Origin: Candidatus Margulisiibacteriota bacterium
GTDB taxonomy: Bacteria > Margulisbacteria > Termititenacia > Termititenacales > Termititenacaceae
Direction of reading: 5' to 3'
Length of the DNA: 18,097 nucleotides
Assembly: GCA_031267055.1 (NCBI GenBank)
Contig: JAIRZV010000011.1
Coordinates: 1 to 18,097, forward strand
The number at the start of each line of letters is the position of its first letter. Position 1 is the stretch's first letter. Under the pieces are notes generated by a model. The model saw nothing but the letters and a program-made list of their open reading frames with translations. It ran no database searches and was not told where the DNA came from. Both the position numbers and the translations under genes were made by a program. Shown here piece by piece: positions 6,953 to 13,727 of the stretch.

Positions 6953-7606
6953 TCAAATAATTATTTCGGAAATATGCTGGATTACCAGATCCGGCGGCTC
7001 GGCCTGGAACGGTTCGGCGCCGTTAAAGCCCCAAGCGCAACCGATGGTGAAAACTCCAGCCTGCCTACCGGCCTGCGTATCGTAAACCGAGTCGCCGAAT
7101 AAAACCGCCTCTGTTTGATTGAGGCCAAGCTGCGTGCAGGCGTGCAGTACGGGCAACGGACTGGGTTTGCGTTCCGGCAAAGTGTCCGCGCCGATGATGA
7201 TGTTGAAACTCACCGGGCAGGACAATTTGGCCAGAATTTTAGCGATGAAATAACTATGTTTGTTGGAGACAATGCCCAGCGATTTTTTCTGCAGACGCAG
7301 CCGTGTCAGAAAATCTGGCAGCCCCGGATAAAATTTTAGGCCGGTGTACATATACGTTTCGTGATGTGCGCGGTAGATCCGCGCGGCTTCTGCGCGTTCA
7401 ATATCCGGCCGTTCGGACAACGTGTCAGCCAGCATGACTTCGAGGCCGCGGCCTATAGCCCGCCGCGCCTGCGCAAAATCCAGCGCGGGCAGCCCGTAAT
7501 GCTGTCGCGTGTGATTGATCGAAGCCATGATGCCTTGCGAGGTATCGACCAGCGTGCCGTCAAAATCAAAAAGAAAAAGTTTTTTGCCGCTTAAATTTAA
7601 AGACAT
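6953..7606 (-). CDS. HAD-family phosphoglycolate phosphatase-like hydrolase
   Basis: A 217-residue haloacid-dehalogenase hydrolase with a helical cap, of the Gph/PpaX type, expected to dephosphorylate a small phosphate ester such as 2-phosphoglycolate. All four HAD motifs are present: I, DFDGTLVDT (nucleophile D14, acid/base D16); II, SNKH (S114); III, the Lys of KPSP (K147); IV, GDSVYD (D172, D176). The cap domain lies between motifs I and II. Motif content cannot separate phosphoglycolate from pyrophosphate or other substrates. There is no Shine-Dalgarno; TACAAA stands at -12 to -7 from the ATG. It is probably the first gene of a unit with trpR. Family assignment is firm, substrate is not. 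Confidence 0.88.
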   Translation of the reverse strand: MSLNLSGKKLFLFDFDGTLVDTSQGIMASINHTRQHYGLPALDFAQARRAIGRGLEVMLADTLSERPDIERAEAARIYRAHHETYMYTGLKFYPGLPDFLTRLRLQKKSLGIVSNKHSYFIAKILAKLSCPVSFNIIIGADTLPERKPSPLPVLHACTQLGLNQTEAVLFGDSVYDTQAGRQAGVFTIGCAWGFNGAEPFQAEPPDLVIQHISEIII

Positions 7607-7612
7607 CGAATA

Positions 7613-7618
7613 TTTGTA
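7613..7618 (-). promoter_or_regulatory. Possible -10 of a leaderless phosphatase transcript
   Basis: TACAAA lies at -12 to -7 before the ATG at 7606. It matches the consensus at four of six positions. Support comes from the lack of a Shine-Dalgarno and from the same geometry at other genes in the window. Confidence 0.28.
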
Positions 7619-7641
7619 GCTTACAGGCCTTGATCTGTCAA

Positions 7642-7689
7642 TTCTTTGACAAACATACCGGATGAGTGCAAGATTGTTAGCGGAGTTTT
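7642..7689. repeat. 48-base repeat, copy 1 (upstream of the flavodoxin gene)
   Basis: Matches 8319-8366 with three mismatches in 48, all transitions. It includes a perfect TTGACA (7646-7651). It ends 70 bases before the flavodoxin start. The stretch may be an operator or promoter element, or the tail of a lost tandem gene copy. Confidence 0.9.
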
Positions 7690-7697
7690 AACGTCGA

Positions 7698-7726
7698 TTG
7701 GTTGGAGCAGGTAAGCGATGTAGAAT
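7698..7726 (+). promoter_or_regulatory. Candidate promoter of the flavodoxin gene
   Basis: TTGGTT, a 17-base spacer, then TAGAAT at 7721-7726. This would give a leader of about 27 bases, ending in the aaggag site in front of the ATG at 7760. The -35 match is weak (three of six). Confidence 0.35.
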
Positions 7727-7759
7727 ATCTAGCCGGAAAATAAAAATTAAGGAGTAATT

Positions 7760-8326
7760 ATGCGAAAAATATTAGGCGTTGCGTTTATTTTATTGGTCTT
7801 GACCGGAATAATTTTAGCGCAAACTATCTCCCCAAACGAAAGGAAAGAAAAAATGCCCAAGATATTGGTAGTTTATTATTCACATTCCGGCAACACACGC
7901 GAGATTGCCAATGTGCTCAAAGATTTGACCGGCGGTGACATTTTTGAGATTCAAACTACGACGCCGTACCCTGTGGAGTACAGTGCAATTGTGGAACAGG
8001 TGAGAAAAGAAAAAAGCTCCGGAGTTAAACCAAAAATCAAAAGCGGTTTTGCTGGAAGCAAAGATTATGACCTTGTGTTTCTCGGCTCGCCTTGCTGGTT
8101 CGGCACAATAGCGACGCCTGTCGAGACATTTTTGTCCGAGCAGGATTTTTCCGGCAAAACAATTGTTCCTTTTATCACGCACGGCGGCAGTGGTCTGGGC
8201 AACTCGGCGCGAGATATTAGCGTGTTGCAGCCGTCGGCCAATGTCGTGTCGGGTAAGGCTTTCAGCCGAGGCAGCCTGAGCTCCGCTCAAAAAGAAATTG
8301 CGGACTGGCTGGCTTCTTTTCTTTGA
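7760..8326 (+). CDS. Flavodoxin-family protein with N-terminal signal sequence
   Basis: A 188-residue flavodoxin-like protein of the Flavodoxin_4 type. Residues 1-20 form a signal peptide or membrane anchor (Lys/Arg start, long hydrophobic stretch, ILA before QT). The flavodoxin domain starts near residue 33 with KILVVYY and the FMN phosphate-binding loop SHSGNT (41-46); GSPCWFG (109-115) and THGGSG supply the other flavin loops. The ATG at 7760 has aaggag five bases upstream. A second ATG at residue 32 (base 7853) also has an aggaaag-like site and would give a cytoplasmic form, so dual localisation is possible. The TGA stop lies inside the second copy of the 48-base repeat. The likely role is electron transfer or quinone/FMN redox chemistry; the partner is unknown. 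Confidence 0.85.
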   Translation: MRKILGVAFILLVLTGIILAQTISPNERKEKMPKILVVYYSHSGNTREIANVLKDLTGGDIFEIQTTTPYPVEYSAIVEQVRKEKSSGVKPKIKSGFAGSKDYDLVFLGSPCWFGTIATPVETFLSEQDFSGKTIVPFITHGGSGLGNSARDISVLQPSANVVSGKAFSRGSLSSAQKEIADWLASFL

Positions 8327-8366
8327 CAAACATGCCGGATGAGCGCAAGATTATTAGCGGAGTTTT
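8319..8366. repeat. 48-base repeat, copy 2 (upstream of the FMN reductase gene)
   Basis: Second copy of the element at 7642-7689. It starts in the last codons of the flavodoxin gene, contains TTGACA (8323-8328) across the stop, and ends 19 bases before the next start codon. Confidence 0.9.
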
Positions 8367-8385
8367 TTAGAAAGGGGAAGTCAGC

Positions 8386-9018
8386 ATGAAAGTTATATTG
8401 GTCAATGGCAGCCCGCATGAAAAAGGCTGTACTTATACGGCATTGGCCGAAGTTGCGGAGACTTTAAAAAAAGAAAATATTGAGACGGAATTTTTCTGGT
8501 TGGGAAACAAACCATTGTCTGGTTGCATTGCCTGCCGAAGCTGCGCGGAGAAAAAACGCTGTGTGTTTGACGACAGAGTGAATGAATTTCTGGCTGTCGC
8601 CGCGGACTTTGACGGCTTTATTTTTGGCACGCCGGTGCATTGGGCGGGCGCGTCGGGTGCACTGACTTCTTTTTTGGACAGAGTGTTTTACGCCGATAAC
8701 TGTGGCGGCCTAAGATTTTTTTATCTGAAACCGGCCGCGGCGGTCATGTCGGCGCGGCGCGCGGGAACTACGGCGACCTACGATCAGGTGAATAAATATT
8801 TTGGCCTGATGCAAATGCCGATAATTTCTTCGCAGTATTGGAATATGGTGCACGGCTCCACGCCGGAAGATGTGCAGAAAGATCTGGAAGGCCTGCAAAC
8901 CATGCGCACGCTGGCGCGTAATATGGCGTTTTTTCTGTGTTGCAAAGAAGCCGGTCTTCAGGCAGGAGTGCCACTGCCGACGGAAGAAAAAAAGATTGTT
9001 ACGAATTTTATTCGGTAA
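8386..9018 (+). CDS. NADPH-dependent FMN reductase / iron-sulfur flavoprotein-like
   Basis: A 210-residue flavodoxin-fold protein of the NADPH-dependent FMN reductase superfamily. The N-terminus MKVILVNGSPHEKG carries the FMN phosphate-binding loop; GTPVHWAGASGALTSFLDR (about 81-99) is the second flavin-binding region. Cysteines C47, C50, C53 and C59 form a C-x2-C-x2-C-x5-C cluster like the compact motif of archaeal-type iron-sulfur flavoproteins, so a 4Fe-4S cluster is possible; similar cysteines also occur in plain members. The start is supported by aaggggaag. It lies 59 bases after the flavodoxin gene with the 48-base repeat between, so the two may be separately but similarly controlled. 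Electron donor and acceptor are unknown. Confidence 0.85.
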   Translation: MKVILVNGSPHEKGCTYTALAEVAETLKKENIETEFFWLGNKPLSGCIACRSCAEKKRCVFDDRVNEFLAVAADFDGFIFGTPVHWAGASGALTSFLDRVFYADNCGGLRFFYLKPAAAVMSARRAGTTATYDQVNKYFGLMQMPIISSQYWNMVHGSTPEDVQKDLEGLQTMRTLARNMAFFLCCKEAGLQAGVPLPTEEKKIVTNFIR

Positions 9019-9035
9019 AAACAGCGAGCCAGCCG

Positions 9036-9060
9036 GGTGGTTTTTCTTTAAAAATCCACC
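9036..9060. terminator. Possible convergent terminator hairpin
   Basis: GGTGG-TTTTT and AAAAAT-CCACC can pair around a short loop between the convergent FMN reductase and aldo/keto reductase genes, overlapping the 3' end of the latter. There is no separate T-run after the stem, so termination is only suggested. Confidence 0.3.
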
Positions 9061-9872
9061 TTAGCCGAATCCAGTCCAGACCAGCCGAACTGCGGCAGTT
9101 CATCGATGCGGCGCATATCTTCCGGCGTTATTTCAAAATCGAACACTTGCAGATTTTCTTTGATCCGGGCCGGAGTGACGGATTTAGGCAGAGGCAATAT
9201 CCCATTCTGCAAACACCAGCGCAGACAGAGTTGCGCAATCGACTTGTGATATTTTTGCGCGATTTGCTGCAAGCTTTGCTCCTGCAAAATACGGCCGCTG
9301 CCCAGAGGACTCCAAGCTTCGATCAAGATGCCGTGTTTCCGGCAAAAATCCACCGTCTCTTTTTGCGGAAAGCCAGGGTGATATTCTATTTGATTTACCG
9401 CGGGCGGCACTTCCGCTAGGTCCAGCAGCGGCTGAATGTGTTGCGGCTGAAAATTACTCAAGCCGATAGCTTTGATCCGGCCTTCTTTATATAGTTTTTC
9501 AAAAGCTTTCCAGCTGGCGATGTTTGGCTCCGGGCTTTTGTTATCCGGCCAGTGAATTAGGTACAGATCCACATAGTCCAGCCGCAGTTTTTGCAGACTT
9601 TGGTCAAAGGCTTTGAGCGCGCTGTCATAACCGCGTTCGGTATTCCAGAGTTTGGTGGTGACATAAAGTTTCTCACGCGGCACGCCACTTTCGCGGATAC
9701 CCTGTCCGACACTTTCTTCATTTTCATAACAGGCGGCTGTGTCTATATGTGTGTAACCATACTCCAGCGCGGTTTTCACGGCGTTTACAGTTGCTTCGCC
9801 GGGCGGCGTCTGCCAGGTGCCAAAACCCACCGCGGGAATACTGACTCCGTTGTTTAATTTATAGTTCTGCAT
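9048..9872 (-). CDS. Aldo/keto reductase
   Basis: A 274-residue NADPH-dependent oxidoreductase of the AKR superfamily (close in style to AKR5 / 2,5-diketogluconate reductases), folding as a TIM barrel and reducing aldehydes or ketones. The catalytic tetrad is present: D44 and Y49 in THIDTAACYENE, K74 in TTKLW, and H107 in LIHWPD. Family signatures KAIGLSNF and NQIEYHP follow, and LPKSVTPARIKENLQVFDF near the end is the NADPH 2'-phosphate-binding region. Length is typical. The ATG is preceded by aaaggaaaa. It stands alone, convergent with the FMN reductase gene, with a hairpin-rich stretch upstream. The substrate cannot be told from sequence. Confidence 0.93.
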   Translation of the reverse strand: MQNYKLNNGVSIPAVGFGTWQTPPGEATVNAVKTALEYGYTHIDTAACYENEESVGQGIRESGVPREKLYVTTKLWNTERGYDSALKAFDQSLQKLRLDYVDLYLIHWPDNKSPEPNIASWKAFEKLYKEGRIKAIGLSNFQPQHIQPLLDLAEVPPAVNQIEYHPGFPQKETVDFCRKHGILIEAWSPLGSGRILQEQSLQQIAQKYHKSIAQLCLRWCLQNGILPLPKSVTPARIKENLQVFDFEITPEDMRRIDELPQFGWSGLDSAKVDF

Positions 9873-9919
9873 AAGGTTTTCCTTTCATTATTACTTTGCA
9901 ACTACAATGCTGGCTAACT

Positions 9920-9936
9920 GAGCCAGCGACTGGCTC
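9920..9936. repeat. Perfect hairpin GAGCCAG-CGA-CTGGCTC
   Basis: A seven-base-pair stem with a three-base loop, 47 bases upstream of the aldo/keto reductase start. It has no T-run on either side. It may lie in the 5' leader of that gene. Confidence 0.75.
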
Positions 9937-9981
9937 TCGTTCATAATGCAAATAACTTTAATGTTGTAAACTCGTAACTTC

Positions 9982-9996
9982 GGCCACTACGTGGCC
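9982..9996. repeat. Perfect hairpin GGCCAC-TAC-GTGGCC
   Basis: A six-base-pair GC-rich stem with a TAC loop, followed by TTGT. It has the same loop and following bases as the hairpin at 10114-10128. Confidence 0.75.
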
Positions 9997-10113
9997 TTGT
10001 TGCGCAGGGGCGCTCTCGTCACTTCGGACGCTTCGCCGCCTTTTAGGTTTGCTGTCGAACTTCACAAATGACTATATTTACATCGTTTGTCATTTCTCCG
10101 ACCTTGTCACGTC

Positions 10114-10128
10114 GCCGCCTACGGCGGC
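10114..10128. repeat. Perfect hairpin GCCGCC-TAC-GGCGGC
   Basis: A six-base-pair stem with a TAC loop, followed by TTGTGGCTCTCG. It lies about 50 bases downstream of the tRNA 3' end on the minus strand. Confidence 0.75.
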
Positions 10129-10179
10129 TTGTGGCTCTCGCTTCACTTCGCTCGCATATGCTCACTTGTGAAGCTCGAG

Positions 10180-10252
10180 TGGAGCTGAACAGAATCGAAC
10201 TGTCGACCTCCACAATGCCATTGTGGCGCTCTACCAATTGAGCTACAGCCCC
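10180..10252 (-). tRNA. tRNA-Ala (anticodon GGC)
   Basis: On the minus strand a full cloverleaf is seen. The acceptor stem GGGGCTG/CAGCTCC contains the G3-U70 pair that is the alanine identity element, with discriminator A73. The D arm is GCTC/GAGC. The anticodon stem CCACA/TGTGG has loop ATGGCAT, giving anticodon GGC for the GCC codon. The variable loop is five bases, and the T arm is GACAG-TTCGATT-CTGTT. The CCA end is not encoded (the genomic bases after A73 are CTC), so it must be added by a CCA-adding enzyme. A 21-base inverted repeat sits ten bases upstream. Confidence 0.95.
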
Positions 10253-10494
10253 AGAATCAATGCTTTTTTACTATAAAAAAGCCTAAAATACAATAGATAA
10301 GCCAAAGCGCGCGAATTTTTCTAGTTGGGGAAGGATAATTCCGAAAAATAAATAAGGTATAATTAGTTTAAAATGCGGGTATTTTTACAGATATTAAAGT
10401 ATACTAAAAAAAGTGGGACAGTTTCTTAAAAGTTACGATATATTCTTGGTGAGTTTGAGTTAAGCAAAAAAAATAAAATTGAGGAGTGCGCGGT
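10253..10494. promoter_or_regulatory. AT-rich region between tRNA-Ala and the 712-residue gene
   Basis: It holds a perfect inverted repeat GCTTTTTTA-CTA-TAAAAAAGC (10262-10282) just upstream of the tRNA, whose minus-strand TATAGT could be the tRNA -10. For the rightward gene there are -10-like sites at 10358 (TATAAT), 10400 (TATACT) and 10439 (TATATT, with GGGACA 18 bases upstream). I cannot choose among them. A gaggag Shine-Dalgarno ends the region. No small gene is credible. Confidence 0.35.
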
Positions 10495-12633
10495 ATGTTA
10501 AAATCAATACTTGAGGGAACGATGAAAGATAATGATGTTATATTAAGTGTTTGGGCTGGGCTTTCTCCGGAAATAAAAAATTTAGAGTATGAACTTAAAT
10601 TGCCTAACGGTGCTGCCGCTGTTTGGACTTATGCGGAAGGGAAAGAAAAATACGCCCAAACTGTCCAACAGGCAAATGAATTGTTTGATAATACTCGTAT
10701 AGGCAAATTCTTGAATAACGTAATGGTCAATTCGCTTGAGCCGGAATTCAAAAACCTAGTGGCAGATATTACTGGTTTTTTTGAGAAGAACGAGATAGCT
10801 GTGCCTAAACATCGTGTTTATGCATTGGCTCTAGGTGCGGTAACCAACTTTGGTGGTTACTCTGTAATTCCGCGTTTTGATTCTTGGCAGGCGGTGGCCA
10901 ATAGAATGGTGACTATAGTAACCGGCCAGGGGTTAGTGTATGAAACAGCAGACCGGCAGACCGCTGAAGATGTTTTTGCTTTAAAAACTTTGTCTGTTGG
11001 ATACGCTCAATCCGTTTATGGCCAAGAGGCGAATGCTCCCAGAAATGAAGCTATTCTTATGGCGGGAGATGCCACCAGATTTCTAGAATTTGTTAAAAAA
11101 TTAAATGATCGATTGACGGATAACAATTTTATCGGCGACAAGAAATTTATTGGCAGGACAGAATTATCCGAGGGGGATTTACAAATGTTGGAGGAGATCC
11201 TTACAACTCCAGCGCTTCAGCGGGGCGTGAATGCAGGAGATGTCCATGCTGTTGATGAAAACTACAACGCAGCCGGTGAAAAAATCTATGCGGTAGAACA
11301 ATTAAGAGAAGCCATTGCTTATTTGGTGGCTCGCAATGTTTCATTGCCAAAAGGTATGGTTGATGCTTTGTGTTTTGAGGGACAGAATACAACACATTAT
11401 ATTAATTATATGTATTTAAAAGTGTTACGGGCTTGGGCTAACGCCAAAGTTTCCGGACAAACGGGTAGTAATATTTGGTTGATAGTTAAAGATGAGCAAA
11501 TAAAAACTGCGTTGCAAGCTGGAGTGGATGTTTTGCGTCGGAGTGGCGTCTGGGATGATAATATTTTGAGAGTCAACTTTTTAATTCAGCAAACAGGCGT
11601 CCCTGCGTTCAAAGACGATGGTACTTTGTCATTTGCGGAGGATAATAGTTTGGACATGGTGAGTACCGGGCACGGCGCAACTTTAATCAAAGCCGTTAAT
11701 GATATTTATGAAACAACTCATGCTGTGGACGATCAAGCTGTGCCGGTGTCTATGCAAACAATTGATAATCTTGGTTCTGCGGTGTATGAATATACGGCTC
11801 TGGGACAGAACGGCGCCCGCTATGAAAACGAGGTGCGCTCTAAACTTGCCGAGATTGTTTATAGCGAAGGAACGGAAACAGAAAAAATGCAGCAATTGCT
11901 GGCTTACGCACAAGATATTTCTAGCCAAGCCGGAAAATCTTTTACCACGCGAAATGATGACACACTAGCGACAGTGTTGGCGCGTTTTATCGAAATGCGC
12001 TGGGATTATCTGTTGGATAGCTCCGCTCAAACTAAGGATAATGCGAAATATGTGGATGATAATAAGATCTCGGCAGAACAACTTATGGAACAGATAAAAA
12101 CCTTGCCAATAACTGTGGCATTTGTGGTAGCTCCGGCGCCCGGACAAAAAGGCGGCGGTTTATACGTTAATGCCCAGACTGGAAGAATGTCCGTGGTGGA
12201 AGGAGATTCTTTGGCCAAGGATCAACCTGAGACGGCTTTTTATTTTAATCCACTGCTTTATGTGGTTTTAAGTTCAGGAATGTCAAGCGAAGCGGAAAGC
12301 GGTCTCATGATTTTAACGGTCAAAGGTAGCAAAACCAAAGTGGAAACCGCTTCAACCAATATTGCCACAGATTATACCAAAGCTCTTAAAGTGGTAGTTG
12401 TTATTCCGGAGCAAGATTTGGCGCGTTCTTTCCAGCAAAATAAAACGCTGAATGAAACCAGTATTAATACTCCAGACCAAAATCGTGTTAAAGCAATCGA
12501 AAGTTTACGTACTGCTATCGAACGGGATATTCACGCTATTGCGGAAACCAGTGGCAGAACTCCCGAAGAAGTGTTTTTGCTATTTGATAAAGCTCAGGAT
12601 GTCAGCGTAAATGCGTTTTTTGGCAGGCCGTAA
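10495..12633 (+). CDS. Hypothetical protein, possible remote UDP-sugar pyrophosphorylase-like core
   Basis: A 712-residue soluble protein that I do not recognise with certainty. There is no signal peptide or membrane segment. Residues about 272-437 follow the order of plant-type UDP-sugar pyrophosphorylases: NVSLPKG; TTHYINYMYLKVLRAWANA; a strand IWLIVKDEQIKT; an ILRVNFLIQQTGVPAF segment; STGHGA (392-394 GHG, compare PHGHGD); then VSMQTIDNLGSA (D424-N425, compare the Asp-Asn/Thr-Asn sugar-nucleotide site). The glycine-rich nucleotide loop normally preceding this is missing or degenerate, so activity is doubtful. The first 250 and last 250 residues match nothing I know. The ATG at 10495 is chosen over an in-frame GTG at 10486 because the GTG overlaps the gaggag Shine-Dalgarno. 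It is flanked by unrelated genes and is AT-richer than metH. Confidence 0.45.
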   Translation: MLKSILEGTMKDNDVILSVWAGLSPEIKNLEYELKLPNGAAAVWTYAEGKEKYAQTVQQANELFDNTRIGKFLNNVMVNSLEPEFKNLVADITGFFEKNEIAVPKHRVYALALGAVTNFGGYSVIPRFDSWQAVANRMVTIVTGQGLVYETADRQTAEDVFALKTLSVGYAQSVYGQEANAPRNEAILMAGDATRFLEFVKKLNDRLTDNNFIGDKKFIGRTELSEGDLQMLEEILTTPALQRGVNAGDVHAVDENYNAAGEKIYAVEQLREAIAYLVARNVSLPKGMVDALCFEGQNTTHYINYMYLKVLRAWANAKVSGQTGSNIWLIVKDEQIKTALQAGVDVLRRSGVWDDNILRVNFLIQQTGVPAFKDDGTLSFAEDNSLDMVSTGHGATLIKAVNDIYETTHAVDDQAVPVSMQTIDNLGSAVYEYTALGQNGARYENEVRSKLAEIVYSEGTETEKMQQLLAYAQDISSQAGKSFTTRNDDTLATVLARFIEMRWDYLLDSSAQTKDNAKYVDDNKISAEQLMEQIKTLPITVAFVVAPAPGQKGGGLYVNAQTGRMSVVEGDSLAKDQPETAFYFNPLLYVVLSSGMSSEAESGLMILTVKGSKTKVETASTNIATDYTKALKVVVVIPEQDLARSFQQNKTLNETSINTPDQNRVKAIESLRTAIERDIHAIAETSGRTPEEVFLLFDKAQDVSVNAFFGRP

Positions 12634-12707
12634 TTAAGTATAAACATAGAACGCTAAATACATAAAAAGAGTTGGTATATTTATTAAGAATAATTCTAAA
12701 ATTTTTG

Positions 12708-12716
12708 TGTTAAAAT
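12708..12716 (+). promoter_or_regulatory. Extended -10 TGTTAAAAT of the nif3-like gene
   Basis: An extended -10 (TG, one base, TAAAAT) ends six bases before the GTG start, so transcription would begin at the first base of the start codon. There is no Shine-Dalgarno. Confidence 0.6.
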
Positions 12717-12722
12717 ATTTTC

Positions 12723-13727
12723 GTGAAACTCCAAACGGTTATTCAGACCCTGAACCGTACCGCGCCGCCGCAGTACGCTTGCGCCTGGGACAAACAAATC
12801 GGCCTGCAGATCGGCGATAAAAACGCGGAAATAAAAAAAGTGCTTGTCACGCTGGATATTACTTCCGCTGTTATTGAACGGGCGGTCAAACAAAAAGCAG
12901 ATCTGATCGTCGCGCATCACGCGCTGTTTTTCCGGCCACTGGAGAATATCAATCTGCGTCAGCCGCTGGGACAAAATATTGCCAAACTTATCAAAAACGA
13001 TATCGCGGTTTTTGTAGCGCATACCAATCTCGATGCCGCGCCCGACGGCGTGAATTGGACGCTGGCCAGACAGTGCGGCCTCGAGCCGGAAAAATGCGAA
13101 GTTTTAGAACCGACTTATCGTGAGCAGTTTTATAAATATGTGGTTTTTGTGCCGACGGAGGCAGTTGAGGCTGTGCATGAGGCGATAGCCGCGGCCGGCG
13201 GCGGACATATCGGCCGGTATTCCGACTGTACTTTTCGTTTGGCTGGCACGGGCACATTTCGTCCGCTGGCCGGAGCTAACCCTTATACCGGCAAGCAAGG
13301 CAAATTGACAAAAACCGAGGAGATCAGGATCGAGACAATAATTGCGGAGGAAAAAATCGGCGCTTTGCTCAATGCGGTCAAAGCGAAACATCCTTACGAA
13401 GAGATCGCTTACGATCTGTATCCTCTGAAAAACCGCGGCCAGGCTTACGGTATCGGACTGCTCGGCCGACCGGAGAAAAACTCTAAATATGCCAGATATA
13501 AAAAAATCGCGGTGTGTTCCGGCTCCGGCGGTTCTTTGGTACAAAAGGCTTGCGAGAAAGGCGCAGAGCTGTTGATCACGGGAGAGGCTGGATACCATGA
13601 TCAATTGTTGGCGGCGGAACTGGGTTTGGAATTAAAAATTTGCGGTCATCGCGAGACCGAGGAGATCGTCGTGCCGGTGTTGCGCAAAAAACTAAAAATG
13701 GAATGTCCCAAATTGACGATTTTATAA
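12723..13727 (+). CDS. Nif3-like dinuclear metal centre protein (DUF34, YqfO type)
   Basis: A 334-residue member of the Nif3/DUF34 family, sometimes called GTP cyclohydrolase I type 2; the physiological role is unsettled. Metal ligands are visible: H65-H66 in VAHHALFF, H100 and D104 in VAHTNLD, and at the C-terminus H292 (ITGEAGYHD), H309 and E313 (CGHRETEE). Between the two halves (about 125-235) is the inserted PII/CutA-like domain (YKYVVFVP, AAGGGHIGRYSDCTF, HPYEEIAYD), as in Bacillus YqfO. It starts with GTG, with no Shine-Dalgarno and an extended -10 immediately upstream, so the message is probably leaderless. It converges with the EFR1 gene; the two coding regions overlap by six bases at their stops. 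Confidence 0.93.
   Translation: MKLQTVIQTLNRTAPPQYACAWDKQIGLQIGDKNAEIKKVLVTLDITSAVIERAVKQKADLIVAHHALFFRPLENINLRQPLGQNIAKLIKNDIAVFVAHTNLDAAPDGVNWTLARQCGLEPEKCEVLEPTYREQFYKYVVFVPTEAVEAVHEAIAAAGGGHIGRYSDCTFRLAGTGTFRPLAGANPYTGKQGKLTKTEEIRIETIIAEEKIGALLNAVKAKHPYEEIAYDLYPLKNRGQAYGIGLLGRPEKNSKYARYKKIAVCSGSGGSLVQKACEKGAELLITGEAGYHDQLLAAELGLELKICGHRETEEIVVPVLRKKLKMECPKLTIL

Larger units (their letters stand above)
9873..10179. other. Gene-free hairpin cluster between the aldo/keto reductase gene and tRNA-Ala
   Basis: About 307 bases without a credible gene. It holds perfect hairpins at 9920-9936 (7-bp stem, CGA loop), 9982-9996 (6-bp stem, TAC loop) and 10114-10128 (6-bp stem, TAC loop), and an imperfect one at 10141-10173 closed by CTTCAC/GTGAAG around GCATATGC. 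GCTCTCG recurs at 9933, 10012 and 10134, followed in the last two by (T)TCACTTCG, so the stretch looks like a degenerate array of repeated units. Everything from about 9970 on could be the transcribed tail of the tRNA gene. The left part must also carry the aldo/keto reductase promoter (TTTACA near 9966 on the minus strand is a possible -35). Confidence 0.7.

Noticed and set aside
6953..7339. Plus-strand open frames opposite the phosphatase gene
   Set aside because: They have no family features and no Shine-Dalgarno; the minus strand encodes all four HAD motifs.
7642..8366. CRISPR-like or transposon-end interpretation of the 48-base repeat
   Set aside because: There are only two copies 677 bases apart in direct orientation, with a functional gene between, and no transposase or terminal inverted repeats.
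10043..10237. Minus-strand 64-codon open frame with an Arg run
   Set aside because: It overlaps most of the tRNA-Ala gene and reads through the hairpin repeats; the Arg-rich translation comes from the GC palindromes.
10486..10494. GTG start giving MRG before the 712-residue protein
   Set aside because: The GTG overlaps the gaggag Shine-Dalgarno; the ATG at 10495 has proper spacing.
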